Of a stretch of DNA of 64,000 nt, positions 1 to 11,720 are shown piece after piece. Within the stretch, counting starts at the first letter, position 1. Each line of letters opens with the position of its first letter. This stretch comes from Siphonodentalium dalli. Its lineage: Eukaryota; Mollusca; Scaphopoda; Gadilida; Siphonodentaliidae. The stretch spans positions 188,531,122 to 188,595,121 of the forward strand of contig CP136069.1 in assembly GCA_032622095.1 (NCBI GenBank), in the 5' to 3' direction. Under the pieces are notes generated by a model. The model ran no database searches and was not told where the DNA came from. It saw nothing but the letters and a program-made list of their open reading frames with translations. A program made the translations under genes and the position numbers.

Positions 1-900
1 ATGATTTAATTTCCAACCTATTTTTTCTAAGCATGTCGTTTTCAATCAATATAGTTGGATATTTCCTAGACAGTCAAATTTTAGACTCATGACACGAATC
101 TCTACTCAACATGGCTCCGCCCGTATAGAGTTCAAAACCTGGGAACTTTTTAATGTTCTTACGGAAACCTTATATCTTTGAATAGACATCGCAGGGATTA
201 TATTCTTTGTTAACACAGTTTCCTCAGTCGCGATTTCACAGTAAAAGTGGTACCAGCTCGAGATTGCATGATTTAAGCGACTTTTGTGGGCCAATTTCGC
301 AATAAACATTGAATATATGACCCGGTGGACATTACATGATTGTGTATGTGAGATTCATGGCATGACAAATGAAGCAGGGACGTAGCCATGTCCCTAATAG
401 CAAGCTACGCCCCTATATATATATATATATATATATACTATTCGAATACATACCACAAAGAAAGTACTAAATATCACTTGCATATTGGACGATAGTTTGA
501 TGGCAAAGGGATGCAGACCTGTATTTATACTGAATTTCTTCCATGCGCCCACAGCGTCAGAAGATTGATCGTTCTCAGTTTAATGTGGTCATTAGCTCGT
601 GTGGGTGACCATGTTACGTCCCAAGGTTCATGTTTATTTTCAGTTAAAGAAGGTAAACAAAATTGATTGATGATAACCGTGATGGTCACATCGATATGAG
701 TCATGATTTAGTTAAAACACTTTGGTGTACATAAACTTCATTCAATGAAAACTAATATATTAGTGCGTGCATTTTACGTGAATCTAACTCATCAAGTAAG
801 TACCCCAGGGCACGTCGATGGCCCGTGGACAAGAAGCCGGATGACCTCAGTCAAAAGTTCAGGTCAATTGCGGAATGTAACTTAAGATCAGGGACGTGTA
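1..900. other. No gene recognised; short AT microsatellite
   Basis: I see no credible coding or RNA gene here. Positions 414-437 are a (TA)12 tract. Just before it, 375-414 begins CAGGGACGTAGC and ends with a near-complementary GCTACGCCCCT, which could be a very short relic of an inverted-repeat element, but the match is too small to name. Confidence 0.6.
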
Positions 901-1058
901 GTCCAGTGCATTTGTGTTTTCACCTCAAACTATTTTTTGCAACACGAAGTTTCTCAGTGCATTAACCAATCACAAACAACATACTAGAAATCAAAAATAA
1001 TCAAGAAAGGCGAAATTGATAAATTTTGTGAATTTTTTTCCTCATAAATGCACTGGAT
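901..1058. mobile_element. Small TA-flanked MITE-like inverted repeat
   Basis: The two ends are inverted copies (GTCCAGTGCATTTGTG at the left, CATAAATGCACTGGAT at the right) and each is bordered by TA (899-900 and 1059-1060), as expected for Tc1/mariner-type insertion. A related terminus recurs at about 38057-38107, where the 'gtttgaggtgaaa' subterminal sequence is also shared. There is no coding capacity. The superfamily is inferred only from the TA and the small size. Confidence 0.45.
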
Positions 1059-1090
1059 TAGTGATAGGGGCAATTATGGACCGCAATGGA

Positions 1091-1172
1091 AACAAGAAAA
1101 CCATAGTCAGAAATGGTAACGCCACCAAGATCATATTTTTGCCATAAATATAAATTATAATATAATTATACT
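1091..1172 (+). repeat. Dispersed repeat, copy 1 (pair with 15105-15186)
   Basis: About 80 bases, including 'gtcagaaatggtaacgccac', are almost identical to 15105-15186 in the same orientation. The second copy runs directly into a perfect hairpin at 15192-15243, which this copy lacks. Nature unknown. Confidence 0.7.
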
Positions 1173-1279
1173 ATAAACTAGCTTTCAAATTTTATGTGGG
1201 AAATTTGCATACTTCCATATTTCAAGTTTTCCTGTTTCTCGTGTTATACATTACATTCTTCAAACTGTCTTCTTTATTA

Positions 1280-1860
1280 CACAAGCTGATGGGCCCGACT
1301 TCGTCCGGGCTGTTTCCCATCTGATTTCCGGAGAAAGGCGCGATTTGACCTTGAATTGATTATTTCGAAAGTAAAGGTCAGGTCAGGGTCATGATTTGAC
1401 CCGTCCAAAACACCCCCACCCCGGAGAAAAGTACCCCTAGGTATCAAATTTCGTCGAAATCCGTCCGTTTTACCCAACTTGACCTTTAATTAACAATTTT
1501 GAAGGTCAAGGTAAGGTCGGAGTCATGATTTGACCCGTCCAAAACACCCCCCCCCCGACAAAAGTACCCATAGGTATCAAATTTCGTCGAAATCCATCCG
1601 TTTTACCCGATTTGACCTTTGATTGACCACATTGAAGGTCAAGGTCACGCCGAAGTCAGGATTTGACCCATTCAAAAGACTCCCCGGACAAAAGTATCTC
1701 TAGGTATCAAATTTCGTCGAAATTCGTCCGTTTTACCCAAATTGACCTTGCATTGACATTTTTAAAGGTCAAGGTCAGGTCGGGGTCACGATTTGACCCG
1801 TCCAAAACACTTCCCGGACACAAATACCCCTAAGTATCAAATTACGTTGAAATCTATGGA
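1280..1860 (-). mobile_element. Helitron-like fragment with internal ~132-bp tandem repeat
   Basis: Read on the minus strand, the right end carries a GC hairpin (GCCCG/CGGGC around 'acttcgtc', 1292-1310) followed by 'catcag', matching the 3' end of the Helitron-like element that stops at 11720. Upstream of that end lie about 3.5 direct copies of a 130-134-bp unit ('atttgacccgtccaaaac' at about 1391, 1525, 1658 and 1788) rich in 'ggtcaaggtca'. Helitron-like elements of bivalves are known to carry such internal satellites. The final tetranucleotide here reads CTTG rather than CTRR, and no 5' TC end is visible, so this is a degenerate fragment. Confidence 0.55.
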
Positions 1861-2057
1861 AAGCCGAAGAGGACATGTTAGTTGCCACTTGCTAGATATA
1901 CAACGCACGACTTGTCGCAGTTTTTTAAAGGTGTTTCAAACTAGGAGATAGAAGTATTTTGCGTTTCAAATGGTGATGAATTAGAGTATTTTATTCAAAT
2001 TTTATGGCATAAATTGTTTTTAAAACCGTATATAATATAACAAAAATGAATGACTCC

Positions 2058-2077
2058 AAAATTAAGTGGGCCTTTAA
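2058..2077. mobile_element. Solo terminus of the TTAA MITE found at 32238-32679
   Basis: The end AAAATTAAGTGGGCCT followed by TTAA is the same as the right end of the complete element at 32238-32679. No matching left end is found upstream, so only a terminus survives. Confidence 0.5.
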
Positions 2078-2284
2078 ACAAAGTCACAATTGCAGTTAGG
2101 CTCATCTCATACTCGTCTATTCAGCGATATCCTGCTGCGCAGTTTGTTATAGCCTCCAGTATTCATTGAGCGTTATAGTCCCACTGTTATAATTCGCCTT
2201 TAGCAGGCGTACTCTTGCCGCAGATTATTGAGACATTAGGTCACACGTAATGACATTAAATCGCAGGAAACATAGCAATTGTGT

Positions 2285-3165
2285 GGGCTGCTTGGCGTGG
2301 ATATGTAATGAGAAATAAGTTCATACGTAATGACATTAAACTCAAGAAAACCCGCGAAAACAAAACAAAATCACATTTAATGTTTTAAGTTATTTCCTTC
2401 ATAAAAAGAATCTTCGTGATAATGAACCCTTTCAAATAGAATTAACCTTAAAATAACAAAAACCATTGGAATAGAGAACCTTCGGAATAACGAACCTTCG
2501 GATTGGTGAACCTTCGGAACAGCGAACATTCAGAGAAATTTTGGAATAGTGTACCTTCGGGATAGTGAACCTTCGGAATAGAGACATGCCCCCAATATTC
2601 ATACTATATGTCCAGATTTCAAAGGTATGGGCCCATAACATTCTAAATTTGGCCCTTAAAATATTGAACCCCAAATTGGAGCCTGCACAGAACAGCACTT
2701 AAGTCAACTCGACTCAACTGTACCTGTGTCATGTCCCAATGCAGAAGGGTCCATATATACCACAACATTCATATTATATGCCAAGAATTCAAAGGTATGG
2801 GCCCACGTAATCACATTAAATCTCAAGAAAACCTGCGAAAACAAAACAAAATCACATTTAATGTTCTAAGTTATTTTCTCCTGTATCTGTATCGGTTTCC
2901 TCCTGTATCTGTATCGGTATGCGCGCAGGATCAGTTCGGATGTGAGCGCACACTCCATGAAAAGAATCTTCGTGATAATGAACCCTCTCAATACTTTAGA
3001 ATATAGAATTAACCTAAAAATAACAAAAACCTTCGGAATGGAGAACATTCGGAATAGCGAACCTTCGGAATAGTAAACCTTCGAAATAGCAAGTATTCAG
3101 AATAGAGAACCTTCGGAATAGTGGATCTTCGGGATAGCGAACCTTCATAATAGAAACATGTCCCC
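2285..3165 (+). repeat. Direct duplication ~480 bp apart, each copy ending in a ~16-bp minisatellite
   Basis: Two related blocks share the motifs 'caaaacaaaatcacattta' (about 2362 and 2842), 'gaatcttcgtgataatga' (about 2406 and 2963) and 'attcaaaggtatgggccca'. After each block comes an irregular array of a 15-16-bp unit around 'gaaccttcggaatag' (2462-2590 and 3028-3160). The short frames across these arrays are translations of the repeat (for example 'RRFTIPKV') and are not genes. Confidence 0.8.
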
Positions 3166-3350
3166 ACAATTACACTGGTGACGTAAACACATGTGCTAAT
3201 CATTGTTGAACTATCGTCACTCTATCGGAACGATTTTACTCAAGTACGAAATACCTAACCATAATACATTCACCCAGTGGATTATCGATCGTCCGCTCGA
3301 ACATGAAAATCTGCGTACCAAGCAACACCACGATGTGGCGTAATAACTAG

Positions 3351-4445
3351 GGTCCACAATGGAAATAATTAGGGACCGCAATGGAAATAATTAGGGGCCA
3401 CAATGGAAATAATTAGGGACCACAATGGAAATAACTAGGGACCGTATTGTTAATAAATAGTGACCACAATGGAAATAATTAGGGACCATAATGGAAATAA
3501 TTAGGGACCGCAATGGAAATAACTAGGGATCACAATGGAAATAACTAGGGACCACAATGGAAATAACTATAGGGACCGCAATGGAAATAATTAGGGACCG
3601 CAATGGAAATAACTAGGGACCATAATGGAAATATCTAGGGACCACAATTGAAATAACTGGGGACCACAATGGAAATAACTAGGGACCACAATGTTAATAA
3701 TCAGGGGCCACAATGGAAATAACGAGGGACCGCAATCGAAATAACTGGGTACCGCAATCGAAATAACTGGGGATCACAATGGAAATAACTGGGGACCACA
3801 ATGTTAATAATTTGGGACCACAATGGAATTAACTGGGGACCGCAATGGAAATATCTAGGGACCACAATGTTAATAACTAGGGACCACAATGGAATTAACT
3901 AGGGACCACAATCGAAATAACTGGGGACCACAATGGAAATAACTAGGGACCACAATGGAAATAACTAGGGACCACAATGGAAACAACTAGGGACCGCAAT
4001 CGAAATAACTGGGGATCACAATGGAAATAACTGGGGACCACAATGTTAATAATTAGGGACCACAATGGAATTAACTGGGGACCGCAATGGAAATATCTAG
4101 GGACCACAATGTTAATAACTAGGGACCACAATGGAATTAACTAGGGACCACAATCGAAATAACTGGGGACCACAATGGAAATAACTAGGGACCACAATGT
4201 TAATAATCAGTGCCCACAATGGAAATAACTAGGGACCGTATTGTCAATAAATAGGGCCCACAACATAAATATTTGGGGACCACAATGGAACTAAATATTG
4301 GGACCCCCAATGGAAATAACTATTGGGACCACAATGGACATAACTAGGGACCACAATGGAAATAAATAGGGACCGCCATATTAATAATTAGGGACCACAC
4401 TATTGGGACCACAATGTAAATAACTAAGGACCACAATGTTTAAAA
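3351..4445 (+). repeat. 22-bp minisatellite, about 50 units, with an 11-unit higher-order repeat
   Basis: The unit is 'aataactagggaccacaatg' plus two bases, with variants (rgggaccGC, cgaaata, ttaataa). The variant order from 3751 recurs from 3993, an offset of exactly 242 bases = 11 x 22, so a multi-unit block was duplicated as a whole. The two 62-residue minus-strand frames at 3701-3889 and 3943-4131 are the same repeat read twice. Confidence 0.95.
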
Positions 4446-5890
4446 CAATTAAGGGACCAAAAAATAACTGAGTCCACCATGACTTATTCTTATATAACCG
4501 CCAAAGTATAAGCATATTGGCATCCGATATTTTAAACATCTGTCTGCCTCTTATTTAATTAATCTGCATTAATCTAAATGACATACCTGAATTTTACATC
4601 CTCTTGTTTCATACTGTCTCTAAAACCAACGTCAGCTCTTCACAACTATACGTTCTACATCTGCAACGCATTGTGATGTATCAAATATATGGTGTAGGTT
4701 TATTATAAATACAGTTGCATACATTGTATTGGCGTTGTTTAAAATTTAATCTATTAATCACTCAATTAACCAATCAATCAACCAAAGAGATAATTATATT
4801 CACAAGATTGAGAATCAGTAATCATCGACTGGAAATCGAAAAAAGGAAGCCCAAACAGCCCCCAAAACATATGAGAGAAAGATTGTGTTCTGCATGTAAT
4901 TCAAAACAATTGAGCCAGAATATCATTTCATCTGTCGTCAGGCCAACGAAAGTATTCGTGAAAAGTGTGTAAAGGACATAATTGCAACGGTCCCTCATTT
5001 CTCAAAAATGACAAATTATGAGAAGTTCAGATTTATTATGCAGAATGAACAAATTACAACCGTTAATGTTATATGCGACATGATCCGGTCTCTCTTCACC
5101 ATTCGAGATAATACATCTAACAAAAGCTAGCAAGTATCCGTGAGATTTTATGACAGTAAATTCACGAGAAAGTCATCGTAATGTTATAATTATGCATATC
5201 CTGCGTGATTACTCATGTTAGATTATTCTTTATGTTGATATGTGTTGTATTTATTATATGCAACTGCCCATTGGGTGTATTTTGCATATTAATTCTTATC
5301 TTATCTTATAGAACGACATATTATATTCAAGTATTCTTCTCCTTTATTTCGCGAAACTGGGCCAGGTAATCGGGGGTACGTAACATTGATGAGTACGTAC
5401 GTCGGAGTGTTCCCCTTGCGCATTGCAATAAACGTCGACCTTTCCCGTAAAGGCTATTTTAGCCTTTTACCAGATTTTACGACATGTATTGTGTGCGTAT
5501 TTCAACAAACACCTTTCCCATCAAATGAATGTAACTTTCAACTAATATTTCCGACAATTCCAGCCACGCCTTTCGTCTGACATCATCTGAACTCAGTTAC
5601 AAATGTAAATATTTACTTCTTTATTCGGGACGACAAACGAACGGCAATGACTCTGCCGAGCCGTAGCAACACTGGGCGAGAGTATGCACTATGGCATTTC
5701 TTTGAACCAGGTCTAAAAGGTTCGCATGATCGAATGCAGTTTTCACGCAGGTCAAGAGTGTGATTCTCGAGTAGCCGTTGGCGAATCCGAGGAGTTGAGG
5801 TTCCATTGATGAAAGAATCCCGTAAAATTTCCTCGCATGATAACGAGTGTGGTTTCTGAGTATACAGCGAGATGCTGAATTTCATGGTGA
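4446..5890. other. No feature recognised
   Basis: AT-rich sequence without a convincing gene. The short frames at 4715-4972 and 5386-5580 lack any recognisable motif or splice context. Confidence 0.5.
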
Positions 5891-6738
5891 GGTGTATATG
5901 CACGTTTGGAGTGTATGAATGGCCGTGTGCGCGGTGTGGGATATTGGTATATCTAGAATGACTGTAAGGCCATTGGTGAGGTTTGTATGTATACTATATA
6001 TACCTGTAGTGACTCTGTGGTTTTGGGTTGGCTGTATATGTATATCATGAGTGGCTACGTGGCCATGGTGTTGTAAATATATGAAGGGAGTGACGTTAGG
6101 ACCACTGGTGAGGCAGATATGTATACAAGAAGTGATGTATGATCATGAATGTGGCGAAAATGTATACCGGGAGTGACATTGTCTTCGTTTGAGTTTATTT
6201 GTATATCTTGAGTGTCTCATATGGCCATGCATGTGGCAAATATATACATATACATGGAGTGACTGCATGACCAATGGTGATGCGAATAGGTATACAAGAG
6301 GTTACTGTATGTTCGTGAATGTAGTGAATAGGTATACAGGTCGTGACTATGGTCATGGTGAGGTGTAGGAGTATACATGACGTGCCTGCATGGTTACTCA
6401 CGGCTATATGGTCATGTCTAGGGTGTATTGGTATACCCATGTGTGGCTGTATAGAAGTGGTGAGGTGTATGTGTATAAAGCGAGTGGCATGTGTTCATGT
6501 ATATAAGGAGTGACCGAATGGCATGTGTGAGTTGCACTGGTGACTATCGCTTTCCTATCGCTATAACTCAAGGATATGTTAACCAACAGAGTGGCTGTAT
6601 AGAAGTGGTGAGGTGTATGTGTATAAAGCGAGTGACATGTGTTCATGTATATAAGGAGTGACCGAATGGCATGTGTGAGTTGAACTGGTGACTATCGCTT
6701 TCCTATCGCTATAACTCAAGGATATGTTAACCAACAGA
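5890..6738 (+). repeat. Degenerate 'gtatacaggagtgac' repeat field with a 148-bp direct duplication
   Basis: Loose ~50-60-bp units built from 'gtatac...gagtgac...ggtcatg...gtgaggtgta' fill the region. Within it, 6443-6590 and 6591-6738 are two nearly identical 148-bp units (tggctgt at 6444 and 6592). Frames here are repeat translations. Confidence 0.8.
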
Positions 6739-6959
6739 GAGATCATATCAGAGTGTTCTCCACCTTAATAACGTTTGGTATGCAGTTCAAAGGAAACGGC
6801 TTTCCTAACAATAGTATATGTTAATAAATTTGGATGTTTATGGGCCAGAGTAGCCACATAATATGATCCCTCTCAGTTCTGTTTGAACGTTCTGCCCATT
6901 GCCGTTCAAAAACATAGACAGAATCCCAAAAGAAGTTTTCGGCAACAATCCATACTACA

Positions 6960-8060
6960 TCCCTTAAAATGATTTGTCATGCCTCATAATGTACTGGGAC
7001 AACCAGAATATAACATTTAGTTGTCAGTTGATCAAGTAGCATGTTTAAAAACCAAGTGAGTCACAATTTTCAACCTTTTCGGAACAGCTTAGAATAATGT
7101 TCGGAATAAATGTGACAAATCAACTTTTTACCCAATTTGGTTGCCATTTTGCAAGCCATCTTGAGTAATTTTGTCTAAAACACCTCAAAGTCACAGATTT
7201 AAGATAGATCAAATAAAAAGCACATTTGATACAAAAATAGTTCCATATACCAAAAAATGGTGCAAACCTTAAAAGTTATTTTTTTGCCGATTTTGATGCC
7301 AAGTTTGCGATAAAAAAAATCCCATAATTCTGGTAATTTTAGTGGTTAAAATAGTAAATATTAATCACTGTGCATCAGAAATATTTATATAAGACAGAAT
7401 AGTCAATTTTGTTCGTCAACGACAACTTATAAGCGGTTGCACGGCACGCTGGTGCAATATTTACCATTTTTCATATTTCGGCCGCCATTTTTGCAGCCAT
7501 TTTGAGCCAAAGTGACAATTTTTGGTACCATTGAGTTGGAATATCCATAAGAAATAGAATGCATCACTTACATTACAGTCATTCCAATTTTTTGATGAAA
7601 TATGACTATAATCCCAATAGTGATTTTTGTGTGAAATGTTATACCGCGTTCTGTAAAATCGAATTTTTGAATGATCGGAAGGGGTGGTGACCCCACTAAT
7701 GGCATATTTCATTTCCTCGATAGTTAGTTAACATGCTAAATACAAAATAAAGTCACAATTTTCAACCAGTTCCAAACAGCATAAACTTATCTTAAAGATA
7801 TCAGTAAAAAACGTAACATTTTCCACTTCCGGTCGCCATTTTGACTGCCATCTTAGGCGGGGAGATTCAATTTTAGCATAAAAAGGTGGCGTTATGTCTC
7901 AAAAATGTATACATATGTATACATTTGACAAGATATTCACACTATAATTGTATCAAATTGCAACAAACTGACTTAACGGAAAATGGCAGCCATATTGGGC
8001 GCCATTATGAATTTTAAAAAAATGCTCAAAGCGGATTTTAGCGGATTTTGGATATGTTAT
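6960..8060. repeat. Degenerate 'gccattttg' repeat family
   Basis: Recurrent segments such as 'gccgccatttttgcagcca' (7481), 'cggtcgccattttgactgcc' (7830), 'ttgccattttgcaagccatc' (7141) and 'ggcagccatattgggcgcca' (7984) are spaced irregularly over about 1.1 kb. I know similar sequence as an abundant degenerate repeat in molluscan genomes. Apparent coding frames inside it are not supported. Confidence 0.6.
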
Positions 8061-8170
8061 AGCGGATATCTTCCTCTTCAAAATGATATATAAACCAACA
8101 GTCCAAATTTATTCTAGGTTGACTCTAAAATTTGAGTTTATCGACCAGACTATATATATTTGTGTTTAAA

Positions 8171-8688
8171 GATGGATTATCTCTTTAAATAACAAATTTT
8201 AAATAGTTGCGTGGGTATAAAATAATAGATATGAACTGAAGACCTATGTCCGGAAAAGCTTATATCAATTAATATTGATTTTATTTCGAATATTAAATCG
8301 GGCCCATTTATGTTACTATTTTTAGAACCGACCATTCGGATGAGACCGTATTGCGATATAGAGCACTGGGCTGTTCCTACGGCTACGCAACGAATGTCAA
8401 ATGTCACAGATTGATTGTTTGTATTGTTTTGTTCCACAGATATAGGCGATAATGAGTATAATTAACGTTTATTTGTGACAAAATTGCACAATATAATTTC
8501 TGGTCTATGTTAACAGTAACCACTATTGTTCGTTAGCTGAACAAACACAACATTTTAGACCAGAAAATATTCGAAATAAAATTAATATTAATCGATAGAA
8601 GCATTTCCGGACAGGAGTCTTCGATTCAAATCTAATATTTTATACCCCGGTAACTATATAATACATGTTTACAAAGAGATAATCCACC
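8171..8688. mobile_element. MITE with ~130-bp terminal inverted repeats and a TTAA/TTTAAA duplication
   Basis: The left end GATGGATTATCTCTTT and the right end (reverse complement GGTGGATTATCTCTTT) start long inverted repeats that continue through 'gtccggaaa' and 'attttatttcgaatat' on both sides. TTTAAA occurs at 8165-8170 and 8689-8694; because it is a palindrome, the true duplication could be the inner TTAA, which would fit a piggyBac-type element beginning with AG. There is no transposase, so the element is non-autonomous. The central ~250 bp are unrelated to the arms. Confidence 0.8.
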
Positions 8689-9059
8689 TTTAAAACTCAC
8701 CGTTATATATGCTTAAATGTCATGGGAATGTCTATACATGCATACGTTTGGGGGAAATCGAGAGTAAAATGGTTCCATTAATTTTGGTGCTCGGTATATC
8801 TCCCACGATGCCACACTAGTAAACGACGGTGCAGATTTGACAACGTTGAATCACACCGTTTCATTTAATATACCCCCTGTATAGTCTAAATTAAATGGAT
8901 ATACTAATCGAGTTTGGTATAAATCGGCGTCAAATAGTTGTTATCAATGCTGTGTCCTCACATAACTAACTCTAGCTATAGGGTTCCCCTGACCTTCATT
9001 ATGTTGAAGTTTGAAAGGAGACGTATGATTGCGTAGATACACAATTTCGATATGCAATA

Positions 9060-9560
9060 TTTTTTTATGAAACTTTTATTTTATTTAAAAACATAATAAA
9101 AACTCAGATTAGGTACAGGTTGCATGGGTTATGGGAGTTTGAAGTGGTCGCTAGCTATAAAGAGCTGATTTGAATGTGTCCATGTATGTGAGGGTGCCAA
9201 TAGCAGGGTCAAGAGAATTGCATGCAAGAATAGTACGTGGGTAGAAAGAGGTGCGGATTCGTGTATTTAGGTCCAGTGAAAAACAGTACAAATTTATTAT
9301 CTACATGTATGGATGTTGTCAAGGGGATGTCTCTCGTATTGATTAACGATGTTGTTTTTGATTTTGTAGAACATGACACGTGATGGATATAATCGTCGCT
9401 GTTCTAGAGAAGGCCATCGCAGGCGTTTTAGCATATCGTAGGCACTTCTTGTGTAGTTGTAGATGTTCTGTGTATACCGGGCTGCTCTGTGCTGGACCAC
9501 TTCTATTTGGTCTCTTTGGTGTGCTAGTCATTTGTGCTATATGGTTGAGCAATTTTCCGG
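9060..9560 (-). pseudogene. LINE (Jockey/CR1-like) C-terminal remnant
   Basis: The minus strand encodes the tail of a non-LTR retrotransposon reverse transcriptase. The segment from about 9500 to 9297 reads VQHRAARYTQN ... MLKRLRWPSLEQRR ... VMFYKIKN, the common 'QRRAARF...L.W..L..RR....MMYKI' pattern found after the RT thumb in this clade. After a frame disruption near 9296 the block FYPRTILACNSL ... TFKSALYS follows, matching the usual 'FFPRTI..WN.L......FK..L' ending. An AT-rich 3' tail continues to about 9060. The 5' RT and endonuclease parts are absent, as is typical of 5'-truncated LINE insertions. Clade assignment is from motif memory only. Confidence 0.75.
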
Positions 9561-9724
9561 ATTATATAGGACGGATATATTAGTCGGATTCCTTATGTCA
9601 TTTTGCATTTTTGGTTTGTTAAAAGCGATCTGAAAACGGATTATGTATGCCTAGTATGTGTGTTTTCTGGATTGACTTGTTTCCATTCTTGAATTTTGGC
9701 GGGTCAGTCTATATCGGGGTCAAT

Positions 9725-10120
9725 ATAATTTAGAGAGCGTTTCGTATTTACAGAAAACGATAGATGGTGCCATCTGCCGTATGTTGTTCGGTGCGATTTG
9801 AAATGTCTCAAAACTATAAGATACGACACACATGCGTATTTTTTTAATTTGGATGTGATCAGTTCATTCTTGCTGGCTACAGTTGCGATCAAAATATCAC
9901 ACTGAACCCTATGGAGATTCTAGTATTTTGGATAAATGGCGCCATTTTGCGTATGATAATATGCGTTACTGATATTGCTCAAAAATACTAAGTATGAAAC
10001 ACAGACGTACTTTGAAAAAAATTGGATGTGATTAGATGATTCTCGCTGGCTACAGTTGCGATCAAAATTTAACACTTATCCCTATGGAGAATTTCGTATT
10101 TTTCTTAAACGTTGATTGTA
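9725..10120 (+). repeat. ~180-bp direct repeat, about 2.2 copies
   Basis: 'ggctacagttgcgatcaaaa' occurs at about 9878 and 10060, and 'ttcgtattt' blocks at about 9736 and 10092, giving a period near 180 bp with heavy divergence. The same core appears inverted at about 30290 ('gatcgcaactgtagccac'). Confidence 0.6.
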
Positions 10121-10729
10121 ATATCACGTATAGGCGATTATGCGCAACTATATATGAAGATTAACAATCGCGTTTGACCCACACTAACTATCAGTAATTT
10201 AATAGATGCAACATACTATACAGTTATGCCCCAATATACAGTAATCGGCAAAAGTAAGTGTGTAATTGTTTTGTAATTTCGATAATCTGCAGTCTGTTGA
10301 GTCAAACGAAAACATTCGTAACACGACTGAAGTTTTAACGATGTGACTACATATTAAATTATTGTTTTATTGATATGTGTCTGTCTTGCTGTCAACTGAC
10401 TAATATTTGAAGCCACGTTGTTGACCATAACATGACAACGGGATGCATTGTCACAAATACGCAGGTAGATATTAGTCGTTCATGGTTGGTTCCATTGTTG
10501 GGATATTCTGTGTTTTCGCAGGATGTGTGCTACTGACAAATGGCCATTTTGGGGCAGCTGAGATTTACACTATATAGCAGTATAGGCTTTGCTTTCACAC
10601 TTCCGACGCCAGTTACATTTGACGAACTTCAGTACAGCGACTGAAACCTAAAATTCACCATCAAAATTCCAACCATAATCAATGTTCACGCTTCATGTAT
10701 AGCTGTGACAATTAAGTAAAGTCGAATTG

Positions 10730-11255
10730 CCACTAAAGTGGAGCTTAATGAGTAACATAAGATTACAGATTTTCCTGGCAATTCCGGGCAGTTGCTTATT
10801 AACCGTTACTAAGAAGAGATCGGTGGCAAAGTCTCCCGATCTTATATAATGATCAGTGGTCTATGCAGAACACGACTGCACAGTTTTAGACATACGTGTG
10901 CCCCCTTTGAAATAACCAACACCATGTGACTGGACACTGGCTAAATAATGCAAAATACCAATGGATGATTAGTGCAATGGTGTCATCAATCATGTGTGTT
11001 ATTAGCTTAGCAACCGTTGCTACCCTTCAATAAGACATTTGGTTCACTCTACTAGTCAGGTATATCGCACATCAGGGTATATTAACTGCACTGGAAACGC
11101 AAACACTGTCGTTAAATTACGACGCTATATATAAGCTATATTTGCAATTTCCAGTCAATTCCTGATAGTTGCCTGGGCTAGCAGCCGTTACCAAGGAGTT
11201 ACCGGGTGGCAAAGTCTCCCGATCTTATAATGATCAGTGATCCATGACCATGGGG
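10730..11255 (+). repeat. Direct duplication of a ~130-bp block
   Basis: 'ggtggcaaagtctcccgatc' followed by 'ttata...aatgatcagtg' occurs at about 10823 and 11205; the upstream 'ttgc...gttac.aag' parts also match. The two copies lie about 380 bp apart. Function unknown. Confidence 0.65.
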
Positions 11256-11439
11256 GACAAACCTGTACAAGTTCAGAAATGTGTTACCATTTGAACACAA
11301 GAAAACTAAGATGCATGCATCAGATCGCCCGTGAACTATTTATCATAGAATTCTTGTAGCTATCGATTATACATTTTGGAATATATGTCTGTATATATGT
11401 GTGTATGAATGCATGTATGTATGTGTGTTATAGATTTGG

Positions 11440-11720
11440 TATTTAACGTGTCAACCTGACCTCGCTCATGGGCATGTTTCTGGACCTTGACCGATCCGAT
11501 TAAAATTTGTGTGTAGGACTACTTCGATCCCGGGAGCAATATGAACGGGTCCAATTTCACGTGCGACCATGTCATCGAACGTGCTGATATAGGTATGTTT
11601 CTGGACAAATTGAAAAATAGTTTGTCCAGATGCTGTATATAAATACCGGGTACTGCCTAGATGAAGGCGATCACAAAGAAATCCCTAAATAGCCCGAACG
11701 AAGTCGAGTACATCAGCTAG
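11440..11720 (+). mobile_element. Helitron-like 3' end fragment
   Basis: The sequence contains 'tgacctcgctc' and 'ggtccaatttcac' blocks like those inside the Helitron-like fragment at 1280-1860. It finishes 'tagcccgaacgaagtcgag' then 'tacatcag' and CTAG at 11717-11720. A GC-rich near-hairpin followed by CTRR is the expected Helitron 3' end. No replicase (Rep/helicase) is present, so it is non-autonomous. Confidence 0.6.

Noticed and set aside
375-414. 40-bp hAT-like mini-element
   Set aside because: The ends are only about 10 bp complementary and no 8-bp duplication flanks them.
3701-4131. Two similar 62-codon minus-strand frames
   Set aside because: Translations of the 22-bp minisatellite, offset by the 242-base higher-order repeat.
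3351-4445. CRISPR-like regular repeat
   Set aside because: Units are contiguous without unique spacers and the DNA is eukaryotic; it is a minisatellite. The same applies to 22909-23137 and 57636-58135.
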